A stretch of DNA of 59,849 nucleotides from Oscillospiraceae bacterium (GCA_028704415.1 JAQWFM010000005.1:1-59849), one strand, 5' to 3'; shown: positions 8,892 through 18,190, counted from the first letter of the stretch. The notes: generated by a model not told the origin, from the sequence alone. Program-made: numbers and translations.

Positions 8892-9032
8892 TCGTCAACT
8901 CCTGCTTTATCTGCTTATACCTGATCGCCTGGCGGCCGGGCTGCTGTCGCGGTTAAAGTAAACGCGTGACGGATGCGCGGCGGCATCAAGGCGCGGGCTT
9001 CCTCCGGGCGGGCAGCCCCAGGTGCGGACAGT

Positions 9033-10409
9033 TTACACCGCGGTAAAGCGGCTGTCCCCCAAAGCTGTTACCGCCTGTTCCATTTCCGCATCACTTAACG
9101 CGGTGACCCGCCCGTCAGCATACTGCTGATCAACCCAGTCTTTCAGCTTAGTTACCAGGCTATCGGTTTTGCTGACCGCGGCAGTCCCTTCTTTACCGTA
9201 ATGCTGATTGAGCCAAAAGGCCAGGCCTGCCGCGCCGGAAACGTTGGAGACGGCTACCGCAGCGCTGCGGTGTAAAATCTTGCCGGTATCAAAAATGTTG
9301 TAAATCTCCTCGTTTTTCAGCAGGCCGTCAGCATGAATGCCGGCACGGGTAACATTAAAGTCCTGCCCGACAAAAGGCGTCATAGGCGGGATATGATAGC
9401 CAATTGCTTTTTCATAATACTGCGCGATCTCCGTTATGACATCCAGATTCATGCCATTGGCTGTTCCGCGGAAGGAACTGTACAGCATGGCCATCGTCTC
9501 CAGCGGGACATTGCCGGTCCTTTCACCTACACCCAGCAGGGAACAGTTGACCGCTCCCGCGCCGTACAGCCAGGCTGTACAGGCGTTAGCCACCCCCAGG
9601 CCAAAGTCATTATGACCATGCCATTCCAATAAGCCGGAGGGGACTTCTGCATAGTGCCTGAGCCCGTAAAGTATGCCGGGGACACTGCGGGGCATGGCGA
9701 CACCCGGAAAAGGCACGCCCAGGCCCAGGGTGTCACAGGCACGGATCTTAATCGGGGTAGCGGCTTCTTTACCTAAAGCCATCAGTGCATCCACAAACGG
9801 AACCACAAAGCCGTAAAAATCTGCCCGGGTTATGTCTTCAAGGTGACAGCGGGGGCGAAGCCCCGCATCCAAAGCCTGTCTGACGACGCTTAGGTAGTGT
9901 TCCATGGCTTCCTGGCGGCTCATATGCAGTTTTTTGAAGATATGATAATCCGAACAGCTGACCAGAATCCCGACTTCTTTAATGTCCAGATCCTTTACCA
10001 GCTGGAAATCCTTTTCATTTGCTCTGATCCAAACGGTGACTTCAGGAAAGCGATAATCTTTCTCCTTGCATTTGGCAATGGCTTCCCGGTCCCGCTGGCT
10101 GTAAGCAAAAAACTCGGTCTGTCTGATCAGGCCCTGCGGGCCGCCCAGCCGGTGCATCATGTCAAACAATGTCACGATCTGCTCAACTGTATAGGGTTCC
10201 CGGGACTGCTGGCCATCTCTGAAGGTCGTGTCCGTCATGAAAATCTCTGCAGGCATATCCATGGGGACCAGGCGATGGTTAAAGGGAATTTTAGGCACTT
10301 CCTGATAGGGAAATAAGTCACGGTAAAGATTGGGTTCAGGAATGTCCTGTAAAGCGTAACGGTAAGCGTGCTGTTCCAGTAAATGGGTGTCTTCACTAAA
10401 TCTCAGCAT
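9033..10409 (-). CDS. DRE-TIM acyltransferase of the 2-isopropylmalate/homocitrate synthase family, possibly Re-citrate synthase
   Basis: 458 residues with the family motifs MTDTTFRDGQQS near residue 57 (catalytic Arg and metal Asp), LEDITRADFYGF, LEWHGHNDFGLGVANACTAW (metal HxH) and LLGVGERTGNVPLE. It lacks the ~120-residue LeuA regulatory domain normal for bacterial isopropylmalate synthase, and no leu or lys genes are nearby. The size and the long N-terminal extension (~55 residues before the barrel) recall the Re-citrate synthase of Clostridium kluyveri, which condenses acetyl-CoA with oxaloacetate in anaerobes without a normal citrate synthase. Homocitrate synthase remains possible. Start by AGGAGG. 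Its promoter has an operator-like repeat. Confidence 0.75.
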   Translation of the reverse strand: MLRFSEDTHLLEQHAYRYALQDIPEPNLYRDLFPYQEVPKIPFNHRLVPMDMPAEIFMTDTTFRDGQQSREPYTVEQIVTLFDMMHRLGGPQGLIRQTEFFAYSQRDREAIAKCKEKDYRFPEVTVWIRANEKDFQLVKDLDIKEVGILVSCSDYHIFKKLHMSRQEAMEHYLSVVRQALDAGLRPRCHLEDITRADFYGFVVPFVDALMALGKEAATPIKIRACDTLGLGVPFPGVAMPRSVPGILYGLRHYAEVPSGLLEWHGHNDFGLGVANACTAWLYGAGAVNCSLLGVGERTGNVPLETMAMLYSSFRGTANGMNLDVITEIAQYYEKAIGYHIPPMTPFVGQDFNVTRAGIHADGLLKNEEIYNIFDTGKILHRSAAVAVSNVSGAAGLAFWLNQHYGKEGTAAVSKTDSLVTKLKDWVDQQYADGRVTALSDAEMEQAVTALGDSRFTAV

Positions 10410-10429
10410 AAGGTCCTCCTTGGATGCTC

Positions 10430-10476
10430 GTATAATTGTATAGAATTATACACAACACTTTGTGTTTGTAAATGGA
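10430..10476 (-). promoter_or_regulatory. leftward promoter with GntR-like operator for the DRE-TIM synthase gene
   Basis: GTATAATT (10430-10437) and AATTATAC (10444-10451) form a perfect 8-base inverted repeat; the overlapping form TGTATA-GAAT-TATACA resembles FCD-type GntR operators. Read leftward, TATAAT (10446-10451 region) is a -10 box with TTTACA about 16 bases upstream, so a bound repressor would block polymerase. A second small repeat, AACAC-TTT-GTGTT, adjoins it. Confidence 0.55.
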
Positions 10477-10763
10477 AAATGCAAGAAGAAATAATGAAAC
10501 TTGCAGCAACTGCGGTTAAGCCGGCTGACAGGTGGCCCTGCCGGGCCTGATTGCTTACCCGGACCGGAGCCGGGACCGGATCGGCCGGCGTGCCCCGGGA
10601 GCGTCCGCGGGCGTCAAACGGCGGCGGGTACAGGGCCGGGATTCTGCCTGGCCAAAGCGGGACAGCGTCCTGAGATCAGCTACGCAGACGATGTGACCCC
10701 GGCCCGGCCGGGCTGGCGTTGCAAATCCCTATATCAGGGTATATGCTATCCATGAATAAGCGT
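10477..10763. other. GC-rich intergenic stretch, no supported gene
   Basis: A short open frame (10501-10755) has no family features and a composition typical of chance GC-rich sequence. The next gene's ribosome site GAGGAGG follows at 10764-10770. Confidence 0.4.
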
Positions 10764-10778
10764 TGAGGAGGTCAGTTC

Positions 10779-11648
10779 ATGCGCCAGTTTAGTCTTCAAC
10801 TGGATCCGGCAATCCCTGACATTTGCCTGGAGGCCTATCTGCAAAATGAAGCCGGCCGGTCAGAGTTGCGGCCGGCGATTATTGTCTGCCCCGGCGGTTC
10901 ATATCAGCATCTGGCCGCCCATGAGGGTGAACCGGTCGCGCTGCAATTTTTAGCCGCCGGCTGGCAGGCTTTTGTGCTGCGTTATCATGTTGGCCTGTCT
11001 AAGGAGACGATGGCGCCTAATCAGTTATTGACGCTTGGCAAAGCGGTTTTAAGACTTAAACGGGAGGCGGCTGCCTGGGGACTTGACCCGGAGCGGATCA
11101 GCATAGCCGGCTTTTCTGCCGGCGGCCACTTATGCGCGTTATATGCCACCTGCTGGCATCATGAATGGCTGGCGGCCTGCCTGGGCGCCACCCCGGCAGC
11201 CTTGCGGCCTCAGGCGGCGGTCCTGTGCTATGCTCCGACGGACCTGAACCTTTTGCTGCAGCTGGCAGCCCGGATACCCGGAGCAGAAGCAGAAATACAG
11301 CTGTTCAGTCAGACCCTCAGCGGATCAGCTGTACCGGATCCGGAATTTATGCGTCAGTACAGCCCGGTTACCTGGATTGACCGGCAGACGGTACCCTGCT
11401 TTATCTGGCACACCGCGGCGGATCAGGTGGTGCCGGCGTCCGGCGCTATGGCTATGGCGGAAGGCCTGGCCCGGTACGGGGTACCTTATGAATTGCACAT
11501 TTATCCATATGGCAGGCACGGCCTGGGTCTGGCCCGGGAGCAAGAATGGGGTGAGGCTTCGGTGTGGCAGCAGCATCAATCCGCGGCTAAAAACGCCCGC
11601 TGGGTCAAGGACGCCCTCAGCTTTATGTCGGATTTGGCGCGGGACTGA
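10779..11648 (+). CDS. alpha/beta-hydrolase esterase (acetyl-xylan esterase / BD-FAE-like)
   Basis: 289 residues without signal peptide; ATG follows GAGGAGG. The oxyanion region IIVCPGGSYQHLAAHEGEPV, the nucleophile elbow ISIAGFSAGGHLCAL (Ser in GFSAG), the acid in WHTAADQVVP and the His in YPYGRHGLGL make a complete catalytic triad. This arrangement is that of small intracellular esterases that deacetylate sugars or oligosaccharides. It lies near glycosidases and would complement them by removing acetyl groups from imported oligosaccharides (inference). The exact substrate is unknown. Confidence 0.85.
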   Translation: MRQFSLQLDPAIPDICLEAYLQNEAGRSELRPAIIVCPGGSYQHLAAHEGEPVALQFLAAGWQAFVLRYHVGLSKETMAPNQLLTLGKAVLRLKREAAAWGLDPERISIAGFSAGGHLCALYATCWHHEWLAACLGATPAALRPQAAVLCYAPTDLNLLLQLAARIPGAEAEIQLFSQTLSGSAVPDPEFMRQYSPVTWIDRQTVPCFIWHTAADQVVPASGAMAMAEGLARYGVPYELHIYPYGRHGLGLAREQEWGEASVWQQHQSAAKNARWVKDALSFMSDLARD

Positions 11649-11664
11649 GTTCCGCCCGGTGCGT

Positions 11665-13377
11665 CTAGCCCTGGCTGTCGTAAACCGGTTCAATTAGTTG
11701 CCAAAGGTCCCGGTCAAAGACCATGACCGTAAAATCTCCGGCCTGATAGAGCCGGATCAGAGCGGGCTGTAAGGTCTGCCAGTCCTGGCTTTGCTGTAAA
11801 GCTTGCTCTTCCTGGGGGGTAAGCACTAAAAAGCAGGCCGCCGTCGGATCGTCGGTCTGATACCACTTTAAATTGCTTTGATAAGTGCGGATTGCCACGC
11901 CGGACTCATTGATGGTCACCGTGCGTGACAGGACGGTTTCACCGCTCAGTAACGTCACGGCATTAGCCTGCCAGAAACTGGCATATCCCTGGGTCACGCC
12001 GTCTGCTTCCAGCGCCTGGGTCAACTGCCACAGATTATTGTCCTGACCATAGTCCCAGGGTAGTCTGAGCATAGTCCAGGCGTTAGCGCCCGCGGCGGCC
12101 AGCAAAATGACCAGCACAACGGCCGCGGCAGTCGTTTTTAACTTAGCCCCGGCGGCATGAACGACAGCCGGGCTGAATGAGATCTCTCCCAGTTTAAACA
12201 AACAGCAGAGCAGGCCGGTAGCGACCGCGGGAATGAGCCGCCAGGCTGCATTAGAAACCTGCCCAAAAATAAAAGCGCTGCCAATGATCAGGACCATACC
12301 GGCATGCAGTACCAGCAAAAACTGCAGGGACGGGCTCTGCCGGCGAAAACGTATCACCAGCCACAGCGGTAACAGCAATAGGATCAGCGCTGATAAGCCC
12401 CGCAGCAGATTGATCAGACTGTCACTGACTGAAGCAAAGAGCAGCGGATCAAGGCTGACGGCCATAAGTTCCAGGTAACGTCTGGGAAACACCGCTAGAT
12501 GACTCAGCCATTCGGAAGGGGCAGATAGCTGGGAGTAAGCGTCTGCGTAAGGCGCGCTGATGCCCCCCCGGCGCAGATACAGCAATACCAGCAGCCCCAA
12601 AGCGGCAGAAGACAGGCCCAGAGACAGCTCAAACCAAAAGCGATCAGCCTGGGGTGAGCGGCCGGACCGCTGGTTTGCCGCCAGGTGCCGGCGCGGTGCC
12701 TGGCCGGGCCGGGGCCGATGCAGCCAGAGCAGGCCCAGGAATAACGGAAAATGAAACATGGCCAGGCCCTGGACGCCATTGGTGGCAGCGCCGGCACTTA
12801 GCAGGAAAAAGGCCGCGGCGGTCAGGCCGATGGCCTGACCGCGCCGGGCCGGCCTGGCAGCCAGCTTTTCCAGCCGCAACAATAGCGCCGCCCCGACTAA
12901 TAAGAGCAGCAAAGAAAGACTGTAATAGATGACATGCCCCCAGAAAATCTCCCTCAGCTTATCACTGGCAGATAAGAGCAGGAGGGTCGCGGCTGTCAGT
13001 CCGCAGGTCCGCGAGAATGACAGTCCGGCCTCATGGAAGAAAAACAGCAGCGCTGCTGTCAGTAACGCAAGAAAAATAAGCAGCCCGGCCAGCTGTACCG
13101 CAAGATTATAGCCAAACAGCCAGATCAGTGGCACATACCATATCCCCGCGCCAAAGGGCAGTAAAGCCGCGTAGCTGAAATCCGGGTTAAAAACTCTGCC
13201 GGCGTCTAGGCTGGCCTGGACCCAAACGATCGTGTCCGTGCAGTCAGCGGTTAAAAAGCCGCGGGATGGTCCTAAGATATAGTAGCTCACCACGGCTAAC
13301 GCAAAGAACAGCACCAGCCAGCCGCCCAGAGATTTGCTCCGGCTGCGCCTGAGACTACCGAACTTTTTAGGTTTCAT
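11665..13377 (-). CDS. large polytopic membrane protein, glycosyltransferase-like layout, unknown function
   Basis: 570 residues. A short basic N-terminus is followed by about 12 hydrophobic helices, a long early loop (YILGPSRGFLTADCTDTIVW) and a soluble C-terminal ~120 residues outside the membrane. This resembles the layout of polyprenyl-phosphate-dependent GT-C enzymes (PMT/ArnT group). The first loop has Asp residues (TADCTD) where GT-C proteins keep catalytic acids, but I do not recognise a defined family. Its start overlaps the end of the NUDIX gene by 11 bases, so they are co-transcribed. No other envelope gene is adjacent. Confidence 0.6.
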   Translation of the reverse strand: MKPKKFGSLRRSRSKSLGGWLVLFFALAVVSYYILGPSRGFLTADCTDTIVWVQASLDAGRVFNPDFSYAALLPFGAGIWYVPLIWLFGYNLAVQLAGLLIFLALLTAALLFFFHEAGLSFSRTCGLTAATLLLLSASDKLREIFWGHVIYYSLSLLLLLVGAALLLRLEKLAARPARRGQAIGLTAAAFFLLSAGAATNGVQGLAMFHFPLFLGLLWLHRPRPGQAPRRHLAANQRSGRSPQADRFWFELSLGLSSAALGLLVLLYLRRGGISAPYADAYSQLSAPSEWLSHLAVFPRRYLELMAVSLDPLLFASVSDSLINLLRGLSALILLLLPLWLVIRFRRQSPSLQFLLVLHAGMVLIIGSAFIFGQVSNAAWRLIPAVATGLLCCLFKLGEISFSPAVVHAAGAKLKTTAAAVVLVILLAAAGANAWTMLRLPWDYGQDNNLWQLTQALEADGVTQGYASFWQANAVTLLSGETVLSRTVTINESGVAIRTYQSNLKWYQTDDPTAACFLVLTPQEEQALQQSQDWQTLQPALIRLYQAGDFTVMVFDRDLWQLIEPVYDSQG

Positions 13378-13849
13378 CAGAGCTATCCTCCGCCCGGGTG
13401 AGCCCGGCCTGCCGGGGGGCGGCCAGCTCGGTTAACTGCCGGATCAGGGGCTTATCCGCAGGGCAAAAGGGCAGGGTGTTCAGCTCGGCGATTGTTGCCC
13501 AGCAGAGCTGCTGACCTTCCTGGGCCTGGACTGCAGAGCCTAGCTTACAGTGATAGACCTTCAGCCTGACGGTTAAATCCGGATAGTGGTGGGTGAGCTG
13601 GCAGGCCAGCGCGCCCACCTCAATCAAAGCGGCTACTTCCTCGCGGCACTCCCGCTGCAAAGCGGCGGCATCTGTTTCGCCAGGCTCAACCTTGCCCCCG
13701 ATAAACTCCCATAAGCCCGCCCGGGCTTTACCCGCGGGCCGGCGGTCAACCAGATAGCGTCCGTTTTCCTGGACCAGGGCAGCTACTACCGTAACCTCAG
13801 GAGGCGGTTGCGTTGAATTCAGCACATCAGAATTGCTCAGCTCAGACAT
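13367..13849 (-). CDS. NUDIX hydrolase, MutT/8-oxo-dGTP-diphosphatase-like
   Basis: 160 residues. A full Nudix box begins GGKVEPGETDAAALQREC and continues REEV, the metal-binding Glu set. The preceding WEFIGGKVEPGE and the overall size fit the (deoxy)nucleoside triphosphate pyrophosphohydrolase MutT group, which cleanses oxidised nucleotides. The first ~15 residues are an extension. GAGGA lies upstream of the ATG. It is the first gene of a two-gene leftward unit with the membrane protein; I see no functional link between them. Confidence 0.85.
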   Translation of the reverse strand: MSELSNSDVLNSTQPPPEVTVVAALVQENGRYLVDRRPAGKARAGLWEFIGGKVEPGETDAAALQRECREEVAALIEVGALACQLTHHYPDLTVRLKVYHCKLGSAVQAQEGQQLCWATIAELNTLPFCPADKPLIRQLTELAAPRQAGLTRAEDSSDET

Positions 13850-13978
13850 AAGTCATATCCTCATCTACTTGGTGCTGGACCACGGTTCTGCCAGGGATCA
13901 CATGATCGCTAAGCTACTATAATCCAAGCGTCGGTCTGTTGCCAAGGGCATCGGCGGTAAACCCGACCCTGTGCCGGT

Positions 13979-14468
13979 TTGTTACCTGGCCGGCGGTTAA
14001 GAGCTGCTCTCAGGCCCAGCCCCGGGGCGGCGGCCTTGCTGGCATCAGGCGACGCCTTGCACCTGCTTCCCCGGGGCTGGGCGCTCTGGCATGGCGGCCC
14101 GGAACGTTATAAACGCGCCCTGGGTCGGGGTAAGCTAATGACTTCTCTGACCCTTAGTTTTGTTTATCTCATTTTGGCAAACCGCTTTGGCGCGTTATCA
14201 GCTGAACCGGATGGCTAAGCTTATGCCGCTGTTTTTATGCCTGCTCCTGCCGCGGCTCCTGCTTTGCCTGCTGCCGCAAAATCACTGGTCAGGCGAGCGG
14301 CCGCCTGCCTGGCCCGGACTCCCTCTGCTGCGCAATCTACCTTTTATCGGGCAGGGCTTACTGGTGGCGGCGGCTTGGATGACAGGCGCTCCCGATCGGG
14401 CTGGCCGCCTCTGCGCCAACTGCTCCGCCGCTGGGTTCAGGAGAGCAGGACATCTAAGAGCATCATGA
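13979..14468 (+). pseudogene. possible decayed membrane-protein gene
   Basis: The ~590-base gap between two leftward genes contains two rightward open frames that look like parts of one protein: 13979-14218 (with GWALWHGGPERYKRALGRGK and a hydrophobic stretch) and 14160-14468 (two clear membrane-type stretches, MPLFLCLLLPRLLLCLLPQ and PFIGQGLLVAAAWMTG). A frameshift near 14215 would join them. The 3' end overlaps the ZIP gene. No family is recognised, and the GC-rich sequence could be chance. Confidence 0.25.
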
Positions 14469-15216
14469 CCACAAAACCAACCGCAAAGCCAATTGTACTG
14501 TGATTTGAGTGTTTACCGCTGGCGCCCTCAGGTATCAGCTCCTCAACCACCACGTAAATCATGGCTCCGGCGGCAAAAGCCAGCAGATAAGGCATGACTG
14601 GCACCAGAATGCGGGACAGGAGCAGGGTCAGCACTGCCGCTACCGGTTCCACAATACCGGACAGGGTGCCACTGATAAAGGCCTTGTGTTTGCCAATTCC
14701 GGAGGAACGTAGCGGCATGGAGATGATGGCGCCTTCCGGAAAGTTCTGGATGGCGATGCCAATGGACAGTGCAAAGGCTGCCGCCAGACTGATATTTTGC
14801 TGATCAGCCAGCATCCCGGCAAAGACAACGCCCACCGCCATACCCTCCGGAATATTATGAATGGTAACGGCCAATATCAGCATGGTGTTCTTTTTCCAGT
14901 TGGTTTTAGGTCCCTCCGGCTGATCCTGCGGGGTGTGCAGATGCGGAATGATGTGATCCAGCAGCAATAAAAACAGAATACCGAAAATGAACCCGACGGC
15001 CGCGGGTATCACCCGCGCTTTCCCCAGTCCGGCCGCCATATCCATGGCAGGAATCAGTAAGGACCAGACAGAAGCTGCCACCATGACCCCGGCGGCAAAA
15101 CCGGTCAGCGACTTTTGAAGTCTGACATTTAACTCTCCCTTCATCAAGTAGACACAAGCTGCCCCCAACGTGGTGCCGACAAAGGGAATGAGGATGCCCA
15201 TAAACGTTGTTCCCAT
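14437..15216 (-). CDS. ZIP-family metal transporter (ZupT-like)
   Basis: 259 residues, about eight membrane helices. The metal-binding helices are clear: VTIHNIPEGMAVGVVFAG (helix 4, HNxPEG) and IGIAIQNFPEGAIISMPL (helix 5, NFPEG), followed by SGIVEPVAAVLT. A His-rich cytoplasmic loop (DHIIPHLHTPQDQPEGPK) sits between helices 3 and 4. ZIP proteins import Zn2+, Fe2+ or Mn2+. The start follows GGAGG. It is a single leftward gene, and its metal specificity is not readable from the sequence. Confidence 0.9.
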   Translation of the reverse strand: MGTTFMGILIPFVGTTLGAACVYLMKGELNVRLQKSLTGFAAGVMVAASVWSLLIPAMDMAAGLGKARVIPAAVGFIFGILFLLLLDHIIPHLHTPQDQPEGPKTNWKKNTMLILAVTIHNIPEGMAVGVVFAGMLADQQNISLAAAFALSIGIAIQNFPEGAIISMPLRSSGIGKHKAFISGTLSGIVEPVAAVLTLLLSRILVPVMPYLLAFAAGAMIYVVVEELIPEGASGKHSNHSTIGFAVGFVVMMLLDVLLS

Positions 15217-15381
15217 ACCATAACCTCCAGTTATTTGGCCTTATTGTAGCATGTGGCGTTGGCTTTAAACATAAGCCATCGGTAAAAAACCACAGTCCTC
15301 CCGGCGTTTAATCCTGCCATATTACCTGCTATTTTCAAAAAACAGGCGATTCAATCAGCAGTAATCAGTAGCCAAAATGCA

Positions 15382-15410
15382 TTGCAGGAAGGTTTAACTT
15401 GCAGTAGAAT
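15382..15410 (+). promoter_or_regulatory. sigma-A-type promoter of the molybdenum hydroxylase operon
   Basis: TTGCAG (15382-15387), a 17-base spacer and TAGAAT (15405-15410) form a good promoter 70 bases before the first gene. The leader has a GC-rich segment (CCCCGGCCGCGG) but no riboswitch that I recognise. Confidence 0.5.
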
Positions 15411-15482
15411 AGCCAAAACATTTAAGAGAGGGCAGGCTGCCGGTAAACCCCGGCCGCGGCTTTCCCGGGGGGTGAACCACAA

Positions 15483-17693
15483 TTGCCAAGCAAAATCAGC
15501 CGCTCGGTACCTAAGCTTGACCACCGTGAAAAAATGCGCGGTGAAGCTTTATATGTAGATGATCTGGTAATAGAAGGCCTGCTTTACGGGCGCTTGCTGC
15601 ATTCAGACAGGGCCCGTGCCCGTATCAGGTCTATCCGGCTGCCTAAGCTGCCGCCTGAGGTTACGGTGGTTGACTGGCGGGATGCGCCGGCCCGGAATCA
15701 GATTCACATTGTGCAGGATGATATGCCAATATTTGCAAAAGATGAGGTGGCGTATGTGGGCGACGTCATCCTGATGCTGGTGGGCCCGGACGAGCAAGAA
15801 CTGCAGAATTTACTGAGCCGGATTCAGATTGACTATCAGGAGCTTACGCCGGTTTTGGATCCGCAGCTTAGTCAGCAAGTCTTTTTTGACTATCATTACG
15901 GCCATGGCCAGGTGGAACAGGCCTTTGCGGAAGCTGATCATATTTTCAGTGAAACCTTTCATACCGGCCTGCAGGAACAAGCCTACCTTGAGCCCAATGG
16001 TCTGATTGCTATCCCCGGCAACCGAAAAATGACCGTGCGCGGTTCCATGCAGTGCCCTTACTATGTCAAAACCGCTCTGGTCAGGGCCCTGGGAGAAGCA
16101 GCCGACCAGGTCCAGGTGGTGCAGGAGGTAACCGGCGGCGGCTTTGGCGGCAAGGAGGATTATCCTTCCGTACTGGCCTGCCAGCTGGCCGTAGCTGCCC
16201 TGAAGACCGGCCGGCCGGTCAAATGTATCCTTAACCGGAGAGAAGACATGGCCACGACCACGAAACGCCACCCTTCCCGCTGTCACTACAAGGTTGCGGT
16301 TAAAGCCGGCCAGGTTACGGCCATGGATATTGATGTCCTGATGGACAGCGGCGCTTATACCACCTTGTCTCCGGTCGTGTTACAGCGCGGGATCATTGGC
16401 GCGCCGGGCGTTTACCGGATACCAAACCTGCGGGTTCACGGTCAGGCCAGAAAAACCAACACGGTCCCTAATGGGGCCTTCCGCGGCTTTGGCGCGCCGC
16501 AGACATTTTTTGCGGTAGAAATGATGATGTCACATATCGCCGCTGCCTTAAACCAGGAACCCCTGGCGTTCAAAGCCAGGCAGCTGGTCAGCCAGGGTGA
16601 TGAGACCAGTACAGGAGGGCGTTACCACTTTTATGTCTCCCTGCCGGACTTGATTAAGCGGGCCGAAGAGCTGTCACATTACCGCGAAAAGCGGCAGGCC
16701 TATGCCCGGCAGACGGCTCAGCGCTACCGCAGGGGGATTGGGATTGCCCTGATTTACCATGGCTGTGGCTTTACCGGCAACAGTGAGCGGGACTTTATTA
16801 AGGCGGTGGTAAAGCTCAAAAAACGGACGGATGACCGGGTAGAGGTACTGGCCAGCAACGCGGATATCGGCCAGGGGATTAAGACCACGTTTGCCAAGAT
16901 TGTAGCGGACCAACTGGCGCTGCCGCTGGAGCAGATCATTGTGAACAATCCGGATACGGATAAGGTGCCGGACTCCGGCCCTACGGTGGCCAGCCGGTCG
17001 CTCATGACCGTAGGTCAGTTATTAGCGCAGGCGGCGGCCAGGCTGAAGCAGGTATGGGAACCTGGTAAGGAACAGGTGATCGAAGAGCATTACCAGCATC
17101 CGGAATACATGATCCCGTTTGATATGGACCGTTTTGCGGGCGATGCCTATCCCACTTATTCCTGGGCGGTCAGTGTCGTAGAACTGGAACTGGACCGCCT
17201 GACCGGAACGGCGGACATTTTGGGCGCCTGGGGTATCTTTGATGTGGGTGTGCCGATTGATTACAATATTGTCCAGGGCCAGATGCAGGGCGGCTTTTTG
17301 CAGGGCCTGGGTTACGCCTGCATGGAGCACCTGACCTATTCGCCCGCGGGAGTGCCCCAGCAAACCAGCTTTACTGATTATATAATTCCTACGGCGGCAG
17401 ATGTACCTAATCTGGTCACAGACCTGGTCAACAACCCCTTTTCCCATGGGCCATACGGCGCTAAGGGCGCCGGAGAAATGCCTATGGTGGGCGTAGCCCC
17501 CGCCTATCTGGAAGCTCTGGAGCAGGCTATGAACTGCGGCCGCCTGGAGCATGTGCCCTTTACGGCGGAAGATGTACTGGACCGCTTAAGCGATGCCGAC
17601 GGCCATCTGCACCCTGACTTTGATACCTGGACTTGGCAGTCAAAGTCTGAGGCGGAAAGCCAACCGGCTGATCCAAGGCAAAGAAAGGGGTAA
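15483..17693 (+). CDS. xanthine dehydrogenase-type molybdenum hydroxylase, large (molybdopterin) subunit
   Basis: 736 residues, starting at TTG behind a GGGGGGTGA site. N-terminal a/b hammerhead domain (MRGEALYVDDL), then the Mo-cofactor domain with VTGGGFGGKEDYPS, GAFRGFGAPQTFFA, and the C-terminal GAKGAGEMPMVGVAPAY, which contains the catalytic Glu (GAGE). This subunit binds molybdopterin cytosine dinucleotide and hydroxylates purines or related heterocycles. It is followed 5 bases later by the 2Fe-2S subunit and then the FAD subunit, giving the complete three-chain enzyme. Xanthine is the default guess; nicotinate or another N-heterocycle is possible. No XdhC-type maturation gene is in the window. 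Confidence 0.88.
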   Translation: MPSKISRSVPKLDHREKMRGEALYVDDLVIEGLLYGRLLHSDRARARIRSIRLPKLPPEVTVVDWRDAPARNQIHIVQDDMPIFAKDEVAYVGDVILMLVGPDEQELQNLLSRIQIDYQELTPVLDPQLSQQVFFDYHYGHGQVEQAFAEADHIFSETFHTGLQEQAYLEPNGLIAIPGNRKMTVRGSMQCPYYVKTALVRALGEAADQVQVVQEVTGGGFGGKEDYPSVLACQLAVAALKTGRPVKCILNRREDMATTTKRHPSRCHYKVAVKAGQVTAMDIDVLMDSGAYTTLSPVVLQRGIIGAPGVYRIPNLRVHGQARKTNTVPNGAFRGFGAPQTFFAVEMMMSHIAAALNQEPLAFKARQLVSQGDETSTGGRYHFYVSLPDLIKRAEELSHYREKRQAYARQTAQRYRRGIGIALIYHGCGFTGNSERDFIKAVVKLKKRTDDRVEVLASNADIGQGIKTTFAKIVADQLALPLEQIIVNNPDTDKVPDSGPTVASRSLMTVGQLLAQAAARLKQVWEPGKEQVIEEHYQHPEYMIPFDMDRFAGDAYPTYSWAVSVVELELDRLTGTADILGAWGIFDVGVPIDYNIVQGQMQGGFLQGLGYACMEHLTYSPAGVPQQTSFTDYIIPTAADVPNLVTDLVNNPFSHGPYGAKGAGEMPMVGVAPAYLEALEQAMNCGRLEHVPFTAEDVLDRLSDADGHLHPDFDTWTWQSKSEAESQPADPRQRKG

Positions 17694-17698
17694 CTGGC

Positions 17699-18190
17699 AT
17701 GCAGATTATTAACGTACAGACGGGAATCCCGTTCATCTTAAATGACCGGCCAGTCCGCTCCCTTTCCGCACCGGGGACAAGGCTGCTGGATGTGCTGCGG
17801 CAGGAATTTCATCTGACCGGTACCAAATGTGGCTGTAAGGAAGGCGAATGCGGTGCCTGCGCCGTCCTGATCAACGGCCGTCTGGTGACATCCTGCCTGG
17901 TAGCGGTCGGATCGATTGCGCACCAGGCGGTACTGACAATTGAGGGGTACCGCAAGACAGAGCGTTTTGCGGTCCTGGACGAAGCTTTTGCGGAGATGGC
18001 TGCAGTCCAATGCGGATTTTGCACGCCGGGTATGGTTTTAGCCACGGAAGCGCTACTGAGCGAACATCCTCACCCGTCACCGGAAGAAATCCGGCAGGGC
18101 CTGTCAGGAAATCTGTGCCGTTGCACCGGATACCAGGCGCTGGTGCAGGCGGTCAGTACCGCGGCCCAAAAGGGGGCGGGCTTATGGTGA
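17699..18190 (+). CDS. molybdenum hydroxylase 2Fe-2S subunit
   Basis: 163 residues. The plant-type ferredoxin cluster is bound by GTKCGCKEGECGACAVLI and a later Cys (VTSC); the second cluster by QCGFCTPGMVLA and SGNLCRCTGYQAL. All eight ligand cysteines are present. It passes electrons from the molybdenum site to the FAD subunit. It lies between the large and FAD subunit genes and overlaps the latter's start by 7 bases, so the chains are translationally coupled. Confidence 0.93.
   Translation: MQIINVQTGIPFILNDRPVRSLSAPGTRLLDVLRQEFHLTGTKCGCKEGECGACAVLINGRLVTSCLVAVGSIAHQAVLTIEGYRKTERFAVLDEAFAEMAAVQCGFCTPGMVLATEALLSEHPHPSPEEIRQGLSGNLCRCTGYQALVQAVSTAAQKGAGLW

Noticed and set aside
10501..10755. 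Rightward 84-residue frame before the esterase
   Set aside because: Proline/glycine-rich chance translation of GC-rich sequence; no ribosome site.
18010..18183. Longer start for the FAD subunit
   Set aside because: This part overlaps the 2Fe-2S gene and reads as shadow; ATG 18184 fits family length.
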